This document shows, piece by piece, positions 36,187-45,026 of a stretch of 64,000 bases of DNA. The first letter of the stretch is position 1. Each line of letters starts with the position of its first letter. This DNA comes from Bacillota bacterium (GTDB lineage Bacteria > Bacillota > Clostridia > Lachnospirales > Lachnospiraceae): NCBI GenBank assembly GCA_023409535.1, contig JAEYGZ010000048.1, positions 310,001 to 374,000 on the forward strand. The letters are read 5' to 3'. The position numbers and the translations under genes are program-made. The notes below the pieces were generated by a model. The model made no database searches. It was not told the DNA's origin and worked only from the letters and a program-made list of their open reading frames with translations.

Positions 36187-37749
36187 TTATTTGTTTATTT
36201 CACTTTCTTCCGTACCGACTTGCCCTTCTGCGGTTTGAATACATTCCGCAGTATATACTTTATCCTCTTCTGCAGCTGCCTCTGAAGCCGTTTTATCCTC
36301 CAATTCTTCACCGGCTTCGGCAATGTCTGGATCAACTTCGGTATCAACCTCTGTATCAGCCTCAGTATCGGCTTTATTTTCATTCGCAGTTTCACAAAAC
36401 CCGCAATTTCTGCAAGCATGCTTCTCTGTCCAGAGCTTGTCGGCCATATGTCTCCACTGGTCTGCCGTATTCTCACACCTTTGTGTCAAATCAATTACAT
36501 CCTCCGGGTGAAGCAAATCCGTAGATTTTGCACCTGAAGTTTTTACCATCTCTGACAGCCGCTCCGGATTATCCAATAATGGACAGGGGCGCAAATGATT
36601 GCAATTGAAGGGCTGATTCTTATAATACTGCTGAAACAAGGGTCTCTGAAGCGCTTCAAGAATTGTGTCCTTATATATGTTGGAATCTGAATAATGAATG
36701 AATGCACAAGGCTCGATATCACCGGCAGCATTGATATGCAGGTACCTTCTGCCGCCCGCTATACAACCGCCTGAATATTCCCCGTCATTCCAAAAATCTA
36801 TGATAAACATTGGCTTTGTCTTGCGGAAATAATTGACCTGATGATACATATACTCCCTTTGATCGGCAGTTACCATAAGCTCCGGAACAGCATCGGCTCC
36901 TACCGGGATATAGGTGAAAAGCCATGTAAACTTCACACCCTTGGCAAGCAGGTCATCAATGAAGGCATCGCTTCCAATGGTTTCCGTGTTTTGACGGGTA
37001 TAACAGCAGGAAGCGCCAAAGGCTAATTTCTTCTTCTTAAGGATTTCCATTGCATGGACAACAGCCTGATAAGTACCCTTCCCCCTTCGGGAATCTGTCT
37101 CCTCTTCAAAGCCCTCAATACTGATCGCCGGGATAAAATTCTTTACACGAAGCATCTCGTCCGCAAAAGCCTCATCAATCAAAGTTCCGTTGGTGTACGC
37201 GGTAAATATACAATCCTTATGCTTATCACAAAGCTTAATAATATCATTTTTGCGAACCAGAGGTTCTCCGCCGGAGTATGCATACAGATGAATCCCCATA
37301 GCCTTCCCCTGCTCAATAATATGATCCAGGGTCTCAAAATTCATGGATTGCTTATTCCCGTATTGTGCGGCCCAGCAGCCGGTACAGCTTAAGTTACAGG
37401 CTGAAGTCGGATCTATTAACATTGCAAAGGGTATATTGCAGTTATATTCTTTCTGCAGCTGATTATGTTTTTTTCCGGCAAATACAGTAGCATTGAAGAT
37501 AAAATTCCTGAAAAAGGTTTTTCTTACATCCGGATCAATATCCTCCCACATACCGAATATATATTTGTTCCAGTTATCATCTTCATTATTAATGATCTTG
37601 CGGAATACCTCACGTTGGGTCTTCAGATTATTCTTTCTGTCCAATTTGTCAACCATTTTTACCATTTTGGGCATACGCTTCTTTGGATCATGATCCAGAT
37701 AATCATACGCACAGTTAACGATTACCGATAATACTTTCTCTTTTATCAT
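36187..37749 (-). CDS. Radical SAM protein with SPASM-like cysteines and acidic C-terminal tail
   Basis: A 520-residue cytoplasmic protein. The radical SAM cluster is Cys118-x3-Cys122-x2-Cys125 (DPTSACNLSCTGCW), followed by YSGGEPL. Further cysteines (GGCIAGG, EPCAFIHY, CNHLRPCPLL, HACRNCGFC) suggest auxiliary iron-sulfur clusters as in SPASM enzymes. Residues 1-105 form a helical domain in front. The last ~60 residues are acidic and low in complexity (repeats of DTE-A/V), encoded by a short tandem repeat at about 36310-36370. Members of this type modify peptides or cofactors; no peptide substrate gene is evident nearby. Confidence 0.85.
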   Translation of the reverse strand: MIKEKVLSVIVNCAYDYLDHDPKKRMPKMVKMVDKLDRKNNLKTQREVFRKIINNEDDNWNKYIFGMWEDIDPDVRKTFFRNFIFNATVFAGKKHNQLQKEYNCNIPFAMLIDPTSACNLSCTGCWAAQYGNKQSMNFETLDHIIEQGKAMGIHLYAYSGGEPLVRKNDIIKLCDKHKDCIFTAYTNGTLIDEAFADEMLRVKNFIPAISIEGFEEETDSRRGKGTYQAVVHAMEILKKKKLAFGASCCYTRQNTETIGSDAFIDDLLAKGVKFTWLFTYIPVGADAVPELMVTADQREYMYHQVNYFRKTKPMFIIDFWNDGEYSGGCIAGGRRYLHINAAGDIEPCAFIHYSDSNIYKDTILEALQRPLFQQYYKNQPFNCNHLRPCPLLDNPERLSEMVKTSGAKSTDLLHPEDVIDLTQRCENTADQWRHMADKLWTEKHACRNCGFCETANENKADTEADTEVDTEVDPDIAEAGEELEDKTASEAAAEEDKVYTAECIQTAEGQVGTEESEINK

Positions 37750-37920
37750 AACAAACTTCCTTCCTCACAGTCCTGGTCTAGACATTCTTATAAATAATCT
37801 ATGTTGTGACAAAGAATTAAGTTCTTAACAAGATATAAATTATAAGCTGCTGTATACCGGTCCCTTCACTGCCTGTGCGTACCGCCGCAACGGATGGCGT
37901 TTCACCTCCTTACAAAAAAC

Positions 37921-38002
37921 ACCTTAAGCCTGTTAAAGTGAGGTGACCTCCAATCGTTAGATTCTAGGTCTAACTTTTGGGGGTCGGTTCAAAGCTTAAG
38001 GT
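37921..38002 (-). terminator. Long imperfect hairpin ending the siderophore operon
   Basis: On the minus strand, 15 bases past the ATPase stop, ACCTTAAGC pairs with GCTTAAGGT at the outer ends, and inside them GACCCCCAAAAGTTAGA pairs imperfectly with TCTAACGATTGGAGGTC. It ends in GTTTTTTG, so it can terminate transcription. The inner sequence resembles the termini of IS150-type (IS3 family) elements, so it may be a relic. Just beyond lies an exact ribosome-site-like AAGGAGGTGA (37902-37911) with no convincing gene. Confidence 0.6.
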
Positions 38003-38017
38003 ATCTTATTTTTCTCT

Positions 38018-38800
38018 TTATATTAACTCATATTCTACACAAACCGGATAAGATTGATCTTCACTTAGCTGAAGCTTCACATCTATACCGTAGATTTCTC
38101 TTAGGTTCTCCTTAGTAATAACTTCTTTGGGAGGACCCATGCAAACAATTCTTCCCTGCTTCAATCCAATGATATTACCGGCGAATCTGCAGGCATTATA
38201 CAGCTCATGCAGCACAATAACCACAGTAATGTTCTTTTCCGTATTTAATCTCTCCAGCACTTCAAGTATCTCCAGCTGATAAGAAATATCCAAAAAAGTA
38301 GTCGGTTCATCCAGCATAATAATATCTGTCTCCTGCGCTAATGTCATAGCAATCCAGGCACGCTGCCTCTGTCCTCCGGACAGGCTTCCCACTTCCCGGT
38401 CTGCAAATTCCTTCACCTGTGCCTCTTCCAACGCCCACTCGATCATATCCTTATCATGGCTCTTGAGTCCCCCGATCATCTTCTGATGCGGGAATCTGCC
38501 GAACGCCACCAGCTCTCTGACCGTGATTCCGCTGGGACATATCGGTCCCTGAGGAAGAAAGGCAACCTGGGTAGCTATTTGTGCTTCTTTTTGACTCTTA
38601 ATATTCTTTTGATTAATAAAGATATCACCGCATTTTGGTTTGATAATTCTGGCAATGGTTTTAAGCAGGGTTGATTTGCCGCAGCCGTTGGAGCCGATAA
38701 TGATACTGATTTCTCCCTTTGGAATTGTAAGCTCCATATGATCAATCACCATATGTTCCTCATAGCCTACGGATAAATTCTTTATGCCGATTGCTTCCAT
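38018..38800 (-). CDS. Siderophore ABC transporter ATP-binding protein (FepC/FhuC type)
   Basis: A 260-residue ATPase. Walker A GSNGCGKST (about 37-45), Q-loop in VAFLPQGP, signature LSGGQRQR, Walker B IIMLDEPT and the switch His in VIVLHEL are all present. It drives import of Fe3+-siderophore through the two FecCD permeases encoded just upstream. It starts immediately after the preceding permease stop, so translation is probably coupled. Last gene of the Fur-controlled operon, before a long hairpin. Confidence 0.93.
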   Translation of the reverse strand: MEAIGIKNLSVGYEEHMVIDHMELTIPKGEISIIIGSNGCGKSTLLKTIARIIKPKCGDIFINQKNIKSQKEAQIATQVAFLPQGPICPSGITVRELVAFGRFPHQKMIGGLKSHDKDMIEWALEEAQVKEFADREVGSLSGGQRQRAWIAMTLAQETDIIMLDEPTTFLDISYQLEILEVLERLNTEKNITVVIVLHELYNACRFAGNIIGLKQGRIVCMGPPKEVITKENLREIYGIDVKLQLSEDQSYPVCVEYELI

Positions 38801-39808
38801 CTAATTCTCCTTTAACATCAGATATATAAAATAAGGCACCCCGAAGATTGATATGGTAATTCCGACCGGTATTTCAACCGGTGAGAACAGATTCCTTGAT
38901 ACTGCGTCAGCCATCAATAGAATGATCACACTGAGAAAAGCAGAAATAATCAGAAAATTCTTATGATACGAACCGACCAGCCTCCTTGCCATGTGGGGAG
39001 CTATTAATCCGACAAAGCCTATATTACCGGCAAAAGCTGTTGCGCTGCCTGCCAGAATAACCGCAAAGGCCAGGAACTTTTTACGTTCCCTGTTCATATT
39101 CAAGCCAAGTGCAGTGCCATGCTCCTCAGACAGATTGAGAACATCAAGTCTTTTATAATTCAGCAGCACGAGAATAAAAAAGAACGCTGCAACCGGCATG
39201 ATTACGATTACATAACTCCAGCCTGCTCCCCACAGACTTCCTGAGGTCCAGACCAACACCCGGTTATAATCGCCCACTCCGCCGCGGAAGGTAATGAATG
39301 TGATAAAGGCACCCAGCCCTGCATTCAATCCAAGTCCAATCAGAAGTAATCTTCTTGGCCTCATTCTATTCCGCCCGGATAATAGATAGATGATTGCAGC
39401 AGATACTCCTGCTCCAAGGATTGCCAGGAAAGGCAGCACATAGACGGATAAGGTCCCAAGCTCGCTATAGTAGTCAACTGTTTTCAATGATATAAAAATT
39501 ACTGCCGCTACTGCGGCTCCTGAATTAATACCGATTAAGCCGGTATCCGCCAGGTCATTCTTCGTTATTGTCTGCATCAATGCTCCTGCAGTGGACAATG
39601 CAACTGCGACAGCCGTACCAACCAGTAATCTGGGAAGCCGGATACTGAGAAGTGCTGTATTCTGCAGCTTGGTCCCCTGACCCAGCAATGTTTTTATAAT
39701 ATCAGCCGCACCTATCTTATAACTGCCCCAGCTCAGATAAAAGCCAATAGAAACCAGTAATATGCCAACCAGGATTATAGCTGTAAGCCAAAAATTCTTT
39801 TTTTTCAT
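38801..39808 (-). CDS. FecCD-family iron-siderophore permease (second subunit)
   Basis: A 335-residue membrane protein with about nine or ten helices. It has TRNDLADTGLIGINSGA in place of the usual P-rich NPLA-P-LG motif, and GFVGLIAPHMARRLVGSYHK, the coupling helix that touches the ATPase. It forms a heterodimeric channel with the other FecCD subunit. Start is two bases after that gene's stop; the ATPase follows directly. Confidence 0.92.
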   Translation of the reverse strand: MKKKNFWLTAIILVGILLVSIGFYLSWGSYKIGAADIIKTLLGQGTKLQNTALLSIRLPRLLVGTAVAVALSTAGALMQTITKNDLADTGLIGINSGAAVAAVIFISLKTVDYYSELGTLSVYVLPFLAILGAGVSAAIIYLLSGRNRMRPRRLLLIGLGLNAGLGAFITFITFRGGVGDYNRVLVWTSGSLWGAGWSYVIVIMPVAAFFFILVLLNYKRLDVLNLSEEHGTALGLNMNRERKKFLAFAVILAGSATAFAGNIGFVGLIAPHMARRLVGSYHKNFLIISAFLSVIILLMADAVSRNLFSPVEIPVGITISIFGVPYFIYLMLKEN

Positions 39809-39810
39809 TC

Positions 39811-40803
39811 TCAGCCTTTCTCCTTTCGCGCCAGCATAATAAAGAAGGGAACACCGATCAGGGCAGTAAATATACCGACTGGCATCTCATAGGGTGCGTA
39901 CACCAATCTTGCGGCAATATCGGAATAGGTTAAAAGCACCGCACCAAGTAAAAAGGATAAAGGAATGACTTTTCTATAATCTTCTCCCAGCACCTTTCTT
40001 ACAATCTGTGGGATAATCAGTCCGACAAAGCCAATATTTTTACCGACAGCAACAGCCGCCGCAATCATTGGTATCATAATTAATATCGTAATTAATCTTA
40101 TTCTTTCAGGATTTTGGCCTAAACCGACGGCGACATCATCACCCAGGCTAAGAATATTTATTTTCCCGGACAGCAAAATAGCTGCCGCAAGTCCTGCGCT
40201 CCCAAGAACCGCCACCAGCTTAAATTCCTGCCAGGATGCATTTCGAAAACCTCCTGCCACCCAGAAAGCAAGCATTTGGGATTGATTTGATAAAAGCCCG
40301 ATGATCGTCGTTAAAGATAGAAAGAAGGTACTCATAGCCGTTCCTGCCAATAGTATCTTCGTGATTGAACTATGACCCGCTTTCCTTGAGATAAATAAGA
40401 CTACCAGCAGACCGCTGAAAAATGCGCCAATCAAGGAAGCGAGCATGACATTCGCCATATTTACTGCCATCCCCAGTGCATAGAAAACCGCTATAACCAA
40501 GGTTGCCCCCTGGCTCACCCCAAGAAGGGAAGGCTCTGCGATGGGATTACGGGTAACCCCCTGTATCATCGCACCGGTTACACCCAGAATCCCGCCGGTA
40601 ACGAGAGCACATAATGCTCTGGGAACACGCACATCTCTGATTAAGACAAGTTCAAGCGTATCATTTTTACTGCTCATGCTCTTCCAGATCTCAGAAATCC
40701 CAATTTGGGTTACTCCCAGAATAATACCGAGGAATAACCCAATCATCAGAATAAAAACACAGCAAACTGCAAAAGTTATTGTATTTTTATAATTACTTTT
40801 CAT
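39811..40803 (-). CDS. FecCD-family iron-siderophore permease (first subunit)
   Basis: A 330-residue membrane protein, about ten helices. Conserved GVTRNPIAEPSLLGVSQGA and GFVGLIIPQIVRKVLGEDYR (coupling region) identify the FecCD/BtuC family. It pairs with the second subunit to pass Fe-siderophore into the cell. Its start overlaps the end of the binding-protein gene by 11 bases, which implies translational coupling. Confidence 0.92.
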   Translation of the reverse strand: MKSNYKNTITFAVCCVFILMIGLFLGIILGVTQIGISEIWKSMSSKNDTLELVLIRDVRVPRALCALVTGGILGVTGAMIQGVTRNPIAEPSLLGVSQGATLVIAVFYALGMAVNMANVMLASLIGAFFSGLLVVLFISRKAGHSSITKILLAGTAMSTFFLSLTTIIGLLSNQSQMLAFWVAGGFRNASWQEFKLVAVLGSAGLAAAILLSGKINILSLGDDVAVGLGQNPERIRLITILIMIPMIAAAVAVGKNIGFVGLIIPQIVRKVLGEDYRKVIPLSFLLGAVLLTYSDIAARLVYAPYEMPVGIFTALIGVPFFIMLARKEKG

Positions 40804-41830
40804 TTACCATCCCCACGATTTCGTCCAGTAACAGTTCTCTGCCGATGGAACTATATCCTTGAACAAAATACGGTGAGGAAGGCAGGTTAATTATTTTTCC
40901 GGCCTTTACAGCAGGAAGGCTATTCCAGATCGCGTTGGCATCAAGTACCTGTAAATCCTCATCGGTAGCAATTACAAAGATATACTCTGCTTTAATTGCA
41001 GCAAGCCCCTCATAGGTAACTACCGGCAAGCTGATATCGCTCTGCTCCGGCATGCCCTCCGGCTTCGCTAATCCCATATCCTCATAGAGAACACTTCCAA
41101 AACCGGCTCCGTCAAATACATAGAATTGGCCGCCGCTGGCCAGGAAGGATAAATAAGAGGTGTCCTGTCCGAGAAGTTCCTTCATCTTGTCTCCGGCTTC
41201 CTTTGCCTTCTTATCGTACTCTGCCAGCCAGGTATCGGCCTCGGCTTCCTTATGAAAGACCTTTGCAAAAGTCTTAACATCTTCCTTCCAGTTTAAGGCT
41301 TCCAGCTTGATCATTACTGTGGGGGCGATTTCTGTTAACTGGTCATACATCTTCTCTTGAACCGTTGAGATAATAATCAGATCCGGATTTAAGTTCATGA
41401 TTGCTTCCACATCCATGGTATCCTGCATGCTGTATCCGACGATGGCGGCACCCTCCAGTGTCTTTTCAAGATAAGAAGGGAACTTTGTATAATCGTAAGC
41501 ATCACTGTTTGCTGTTCCGACTACCTTATATCCCAAGATAGACAGAATATCACTGTTACCGCTCAGATCCACAATCCTTTCAGGATTGGCAGGTATCTCC
41601 ACTTCACCCTTAACATCCGTAACCTTAACCGTCATATTCTCTTCCCGGGAAGCTTCGGCATCGCTGCCGGTTTCTGCTTCGCCGGTGTTTGTTTCTGCAT
41701 CGGAGCTTGTATTCGTTTCAGAACCTGCCTCCTGATTCACATCCGTATTCGTATCCTTGCTTGAACAGCCTACCAGGAACACCGATATCAGACAGGTAAA
41801 TAAGAGCTTTTGCAATAAATGCTTTTTCAT
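40793..41830 (-). CDS. Iron-siderophore-binding lipoprotein
   Basis: A 345-residue lipoprotein: signal peptide with lipobox LVGC (Cys22), then a ~45-residue Thr/Glu/Asn linker, then a periplasmic-binding-protein type III fold (PERIVDLSGNSDILSILGYKVVGTAN; NPDLIIIS; VKAGKIINLPSSPYFVQGYS). Such proteins catch ferric siderophores outside the membrane and hand them to FecCD permeases. It heads the operon behind a promoter whose spacer is a Fur box. The ligand type is not decidable from the sequence. Confidence 0.92.
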   Translation of the reverse strand: MKKHLLQKLLFTCLISVFLVGCSSKDTNTDVNQEAGSETNTSSDAETNTGEAETGSDAEASREENMTVKVTDVKGEVEIPANPERIVDLSGNSDILSILGYKVVGTANSDAYDYTKFPSYLEKTLEGAAIVGYSMQDTMDVEAIMNLNPDLIIISTVQEKMYDQLTEIAPTVMIKLEALNWKEDVKTFAKVFHKEAEADTWLAEYDKKAKEAGDKMKELLGQDTSYLSFLASGGQFYVFDGAGFGSVLYEDMGLAKPEGMPEQSDISLPVVTYEGLAAIKAEYIFVIATDEDLQVLDANAIWNSLPAVKAGKIINLPSSPYFVQGYSSIGRELLLDEIVGMVNEK

Positions 41831-41880
41831 AAAATGTCTCCATCCTTTCCATCATTTCACTATGTATTTAAGACGTTGCT

Positions 41881-41909
41881 AATTGTAAATGATATTCATT
41901 ATCATTTCA
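41881..41909 (-). promoter_or_regulatory. Fur-box promoter of the siderophore operon
   Basis: On the minus strand TTGAAA (41904-41909), a 17-base spacer and TACAAT (41881-41886). The spacer, with two flanking bases (41887-41905), is AATGATAATGAATATCATT, a near-palindromic Fur box. Fur-Fe would sit between -35 and -10 and block polymerase, so the operon should be induced by iron starvation. Confidence 0.85.
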
Positions 41910-41958
41910 ATTACATAACCCAATATCATTATTTTTACATCCGTTTGAATTATTTTTC

Positions 41959-41987
41959 TTGTATTCTACAACTTCCTCTTTTATAAT
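41959..41987 (+). promoter_or_regulatory. Promoter of the AraC-type regulator
   Basis: TTGTAT (41959-41964), 17 bases and TATAAT (41982-41987), about 65 bases before the ATG at 42054. The Fur box lies ~50 bases upstream and may affect this divergent promoter too. Confidence 0.55.
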
Positions 41988-42053
41988 TTAAGCAGAGATT
42001 CAGTTGCAGCAAATCTATTCTATCTGCCTATACTGCGAAACAGGAGGACTGCT

Positions 42054-43058
42054 ATGGCTAATAACTCCAGCGAAGCATTCAAATCGGCCATCCTGCAAAG
42101 ATTGACCTTTCACAAATACGAGAATGACCGCTACTCTTTATATACCAACAAAAACAGACCGGAACTCGGTTATTTAATCAGCTATTCCAGGGAAGGATAT
42201 TACGATTTTGGCATTGCCGATTATACCATTCCCGAGGACTTTTCATTATCCTTTGATAATCCGGAACAAATTCTCCGCTTTGGAATTGTATATCATGGGA
42301 TTACTGAATTTGAGATTGAGGAACATCAGTCCTCCTCCTTCACTCCTTCCACTTTTTTCGTAATAGAAAAAGATCTGAAAGGGAGTCAGACCTGGAGAAA
42401 GGGTCAGCATTATCATGGTGTGGAGTTAACGATCTACGATAACTATCTGAAGGAGGTAATAGATCCCGGATTTCCCGGTATAATCAATGCATTTGATGCA
42501 TTTAACCGAAACTTCACTTATGTATATCTGCCCTTGGAGATTCCGCAGATCATACACCGCCTCCAGAGTCTGGCATATGAGAATTCTCTGACCGGCATTT
42601 ATCTGGAAGCCAAGCTTTTAGAATGCATCGCCTTGCTGACAAGCGAAATCAGCAAATCTGCAGAAAATGCCTTTACAAATCAAATCAATTATGGAAATAT
42701 TAAAATTGGAAAAAACAGAATTGCAAGATTAACCGCCTCCGATATCCATGCATTGCAAAAAGCACATGATATACTGACTGAGCATTACAGCTATCCGCCC
42801 GGTATCGAAGCCCTGGGGAAAATGGTGTTTTTAAACCCGCAGAAGCTGAAGGCCGGCTTCTCCAAACAGTATCATATGTCTATCGGGGAATATACCAATC
42901 ATTTGAGGATGACTACCGCTGCTAATCTTCTCTCAACCACAGATTTAAGCATTGAGAATATTGCGAATAAGGTGGGATATCATTACTCGGCGAATTTTTC
43001 GAAAATGTTTCAAAAGACCTATGGGATGACACCTTTAAGATTCAGAAAAACCAAATAA
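42054..43058 (+). CDS. AraC-family regulator next to the siderophore operon
   Basis: A 334-residue regulator. The N-terminal ~220 residues form a ligand-binding part of low similarity. The C-terminal two helix-turn-helix units are clear (YPPGIEALGKMVFLNPQKLKAGFSKQYHMSIGEYTN; LSTTDLSIENIANKVGYHYSANFSKMFQKTYGMTPLRFRK). It resembles YbtA/PchR-like activators that respond to the siderophore taken up. Divergent from the siderophore operon and followed after 26 bases by the cyclase-family gene. Good GGAGG site. Confidence 0.88.
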   Translation: MANNSSEAFKSAILQRLTFHKYENDRYSLYTNKNRPELGYLISYSREGYYDFGIADYTIPEDFSLSFDNPEQILRFGIVYHGITEFEIEEHQSSSFTPSTFFVIEKDLKGSQTWRKGQHYHGVELTIYDNYLKEVIDPGFPGIINAFDAFNRNFTYVYLPLEIPQIIHRLQSLAYENSLTGIYLEAKLLECIALLTSEISKSAENAFTNQINYGNIKIGKNRIARLTASDIHALQKAHDILTEHYSYPPGIEALGKMVFLNPQKLKAGFSKQYHMSIGEYTNHLRMTTAANLLSTTDLSIENIANKVGYHYSANFSKMFQKTYGMTPLRFRKTK

Positions 43059-43084
43059 GCATCTATAGAAAGGATGATAAAGCT

Positions 43085-43756
43085 GTGAGGATCATAGATT
43101 TAACACATACGATAGCTGAAGATATGCCGGTTTACCCCGGTATGGAACAACCGGGGCTGAAACCGGCAGCAAGTTATGAAAAGGATGGTTACTTAGAGAC
43201 ACAGCTCAAGCTGTTCTCCCATACCGGAACACACATGGATGCTCCTGCACACATATTTCCCGGCAGAACAACACTGGATGAATTTCCAGCAACGCAATTT
43301 GTTGGACCGGCACTTGTCATTGATTGCACCGCTCTGCCAAAGGACGCGCTGATTACCATGGAGCAGCTTGCGCCGGTCCAAAAGAAAGCGGATGCTGCAG
43401 AGTTTCTGCTCTTTCATACCGGCTGGGATGCTCACTGGGGTACGAGACAGTATTATGAAGCATATCCGCATATCACGCAGGAAGTGGCCCGTTATATCAC
43501 CGCTAATCATAAGAAAGGGATCGGTGTGGATGTCATGAGTGTTGATCCTGTCTTTGGTACAGATATACCGATTCATAAACAGCTTCTGCGGGAGCATGAA
43601 ATTGTCATCCTTGAGAATTTAACCAATCTTGGCATGGCAGGCTGCGAATTGTTCACCCTATATGCCCTTCCCCTAAAGTTCCGATGCTCCGACGGAGCTC
43701 CTGTTCGTGCGATTGCGATATGTAATGATGACTGCAACCAGCATCTCCGCGATTAA
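43085..43756 (+). CDS. Cyclase-family metal-dependent hydrolase (kynurenine formamidase-like)
   Basis: A 223-residue protein with a GTG start preceded by AAAGGATG. HTGTHMDAPAHIFPG is the metal-binding HxGTHxDxPxH signature of the cyclase superfamily (PF04199), and a second set of residues near HTGWDAHWG completes it. Members hydrolyse amides (formylkynurenine) or lactones. It is probably co-transcribed with the AraC-type gene. A role in processing an imported siderophore is possible but only inferred. The 3' end overlaps the convergent MFS gene by 84 bases. Confidence 0.88.
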   Translation: MRIIDLTHTIAEDMPVYPGMEQPGLKPAASYEKDGYLETQLKLFSHTGTHMDAPAHIFPGRTTLDEFPATQFVGPALVIDCTALPKDALITMEQLAPVQKKADAAEFLLFHTGWDAHWGTRQYYEAYPHITQEVARYITANHKKGIGVDVMSVDPVFGTDIPIHKQLLREHEIVILENLTNLGMAGCELFTLYALPLKFRCSDGAPVRAIAICNDDCNQHLRD

Positions 43757-44950
43757 TAAACAGAGATTTAACACCAGCGGAAGCATCCTGTTATGCTGTG
43801 ACAGCCTGCCTGCAACCGCTCCTACCGGAATACTGATCAATAAAATCATAGCTGTAATCAAGCTGTTCACACGGGCTCTTTCCCTGCCAGGGATGGCAGC
43901 GGACATCAGCGCTTCACATAAGGGTCCAAGAACAGCCAATGCGGTTGCCTCGCATACCGCCGAGAAAAATACGGCTGCGATTGCTGCCTTTGCAAAGGGT
44001 AAGCACAGAAGCAGCAGGGCCAATCCCAGCAAGTGAGTACCAAGGGCCAGAAGCAGCGGTCGTTTGATCGAATGCATACTGATATGCGAGGTAATAAACA
44101 GGTACACCATTATGGTAGCAATTGCTTTGATCATTGGAAACACCGAGAGCATGGCGGCACTTACCCCATATGAGGCTGTTACAAACAATGGCCAGAAGGT
44201 GGCCTGTGTAATATTAAAGCAGGTAATCAATGTCATCAATATGACATACAGCAGCAGTCCGGTGTGTCTTAAGGCATTGACAAATATACTCCAGCCGCCA
44301 AAGGTCAACACAAATATCGAGCTGTCCCTGCATTCCTCCTTTCTCTGTCTGCCAACCTCACTCTCCTTCGCCAGCCGGTATTGCAGTATAAACTTCACTG
44401 TCATTAAGAAAAATGAGCTCAGATAAATGATACGCATCGTCGGTACCAGCGTAAAGCGATCGATACAAAGGCCTGCCGCCGGTGAGATAAACCCTGCAAG
44501 TATGCCAAACAAATTAAGAATGGTATAGATATTGACCAGCTGGTCTGTGTCACCGTTCTCAACAATCATACAGCTGAAGCTGTTGCCGAGGATCCTCCAT
44601 AATCCGTTTAAGGTGATCGCCAGTATGAAATACCGGTAGCCTTGCGCACCTGCCCAGAGCATGCAGGGAAGGGACCAACTGATCAGTCCAAAGATCAGCA
44701 TGGTTTTACGTCTTCCATATTTATCCACAATTGCCCCTGAAAATAATGCTGTGATAAATTGCATGGCAAGTCCCAGGCTCGCTGCAATACCTATTTTGGA
44801 ATCCGGTAATCCGAATGCGGCCATATAAATTGATGCAAAAGGGATAAAAAGATTATTTGGAATAGCCCAAAGAGGCTCGGTCAGAACACAAGCCCGTTGA
44901 TTTCCTTTCAGGGAACACATGGTCCGCCACAAAGGATGCTTTATTATCAT
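43673..44950 (-). CDS. MFS transporter
   Basis: A 425-residue protein with about twelve membrane helices. It has the MFS loop signature DKYGRRKTMLIFG after helix two. Length, N-terminal half conservation and absence of long loops fit a drug or small-molecule exporter or importer. It overlaps the end of the convergent cyclase gene by 84 bases, encoding its last ~28 residues on the opposite strand. It follows the M50-like protease gene by 76 bases. Given the neighbours it could move a siderophore, but I see no specific evidence. Confidence 0.88.
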   Translation of the reverse strand: MIIKHPLWRTMCSLKGNQRACVLTEPLWAIPNNLFIPFASIYMAAFGLPDSKIGIAASLGLAMQFITALFSGAIVDKYGRRKTMLIFGLISWSLPCMLWAGAQGYRYFILAITLNGLWRILGNSFSCMIVENGDTDQLVNIYTILNLFGILAGFISPAAGLCIDRFTLVPTMRIIYLSSFFLMTVKFILQYRLAKESEVGRQRKEECRDSSIFVLTFGGWSIFVNALRHTGLLLYVILMTLITCFNITQATFWPLFVTASYGVSAAMLSVFPMIKAIATIMVYLFITSHISMHSIKRPLLLALGTHLLGLALLLLCLPFAKAAIAAVFFSAVCEATALAVLGPLCEALMSAAIPGRERARVNSLITAMILLISIPVGAVAGRLSQHNRMLPLVLNLCLLIAEMLVAVIITYRNRTNRSSVGASEL

Positions 44951-45026
44951 AGTTTAATCTCCTATTCGTATTTGATATACATCAACTCCTTTCTGTCTCT
45001 TTTCAGAGGTGGCACCCTCCATTTTA

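Noticed and set aside
37840..37905. 21-codon frame beginning with GTG at 37905 on the minus strand
   Set aside because: The GTG lies inside the AAGGAGGTGA motif itself, so that motif cannot serve as its ribosome site; the peptide is not recognisable.
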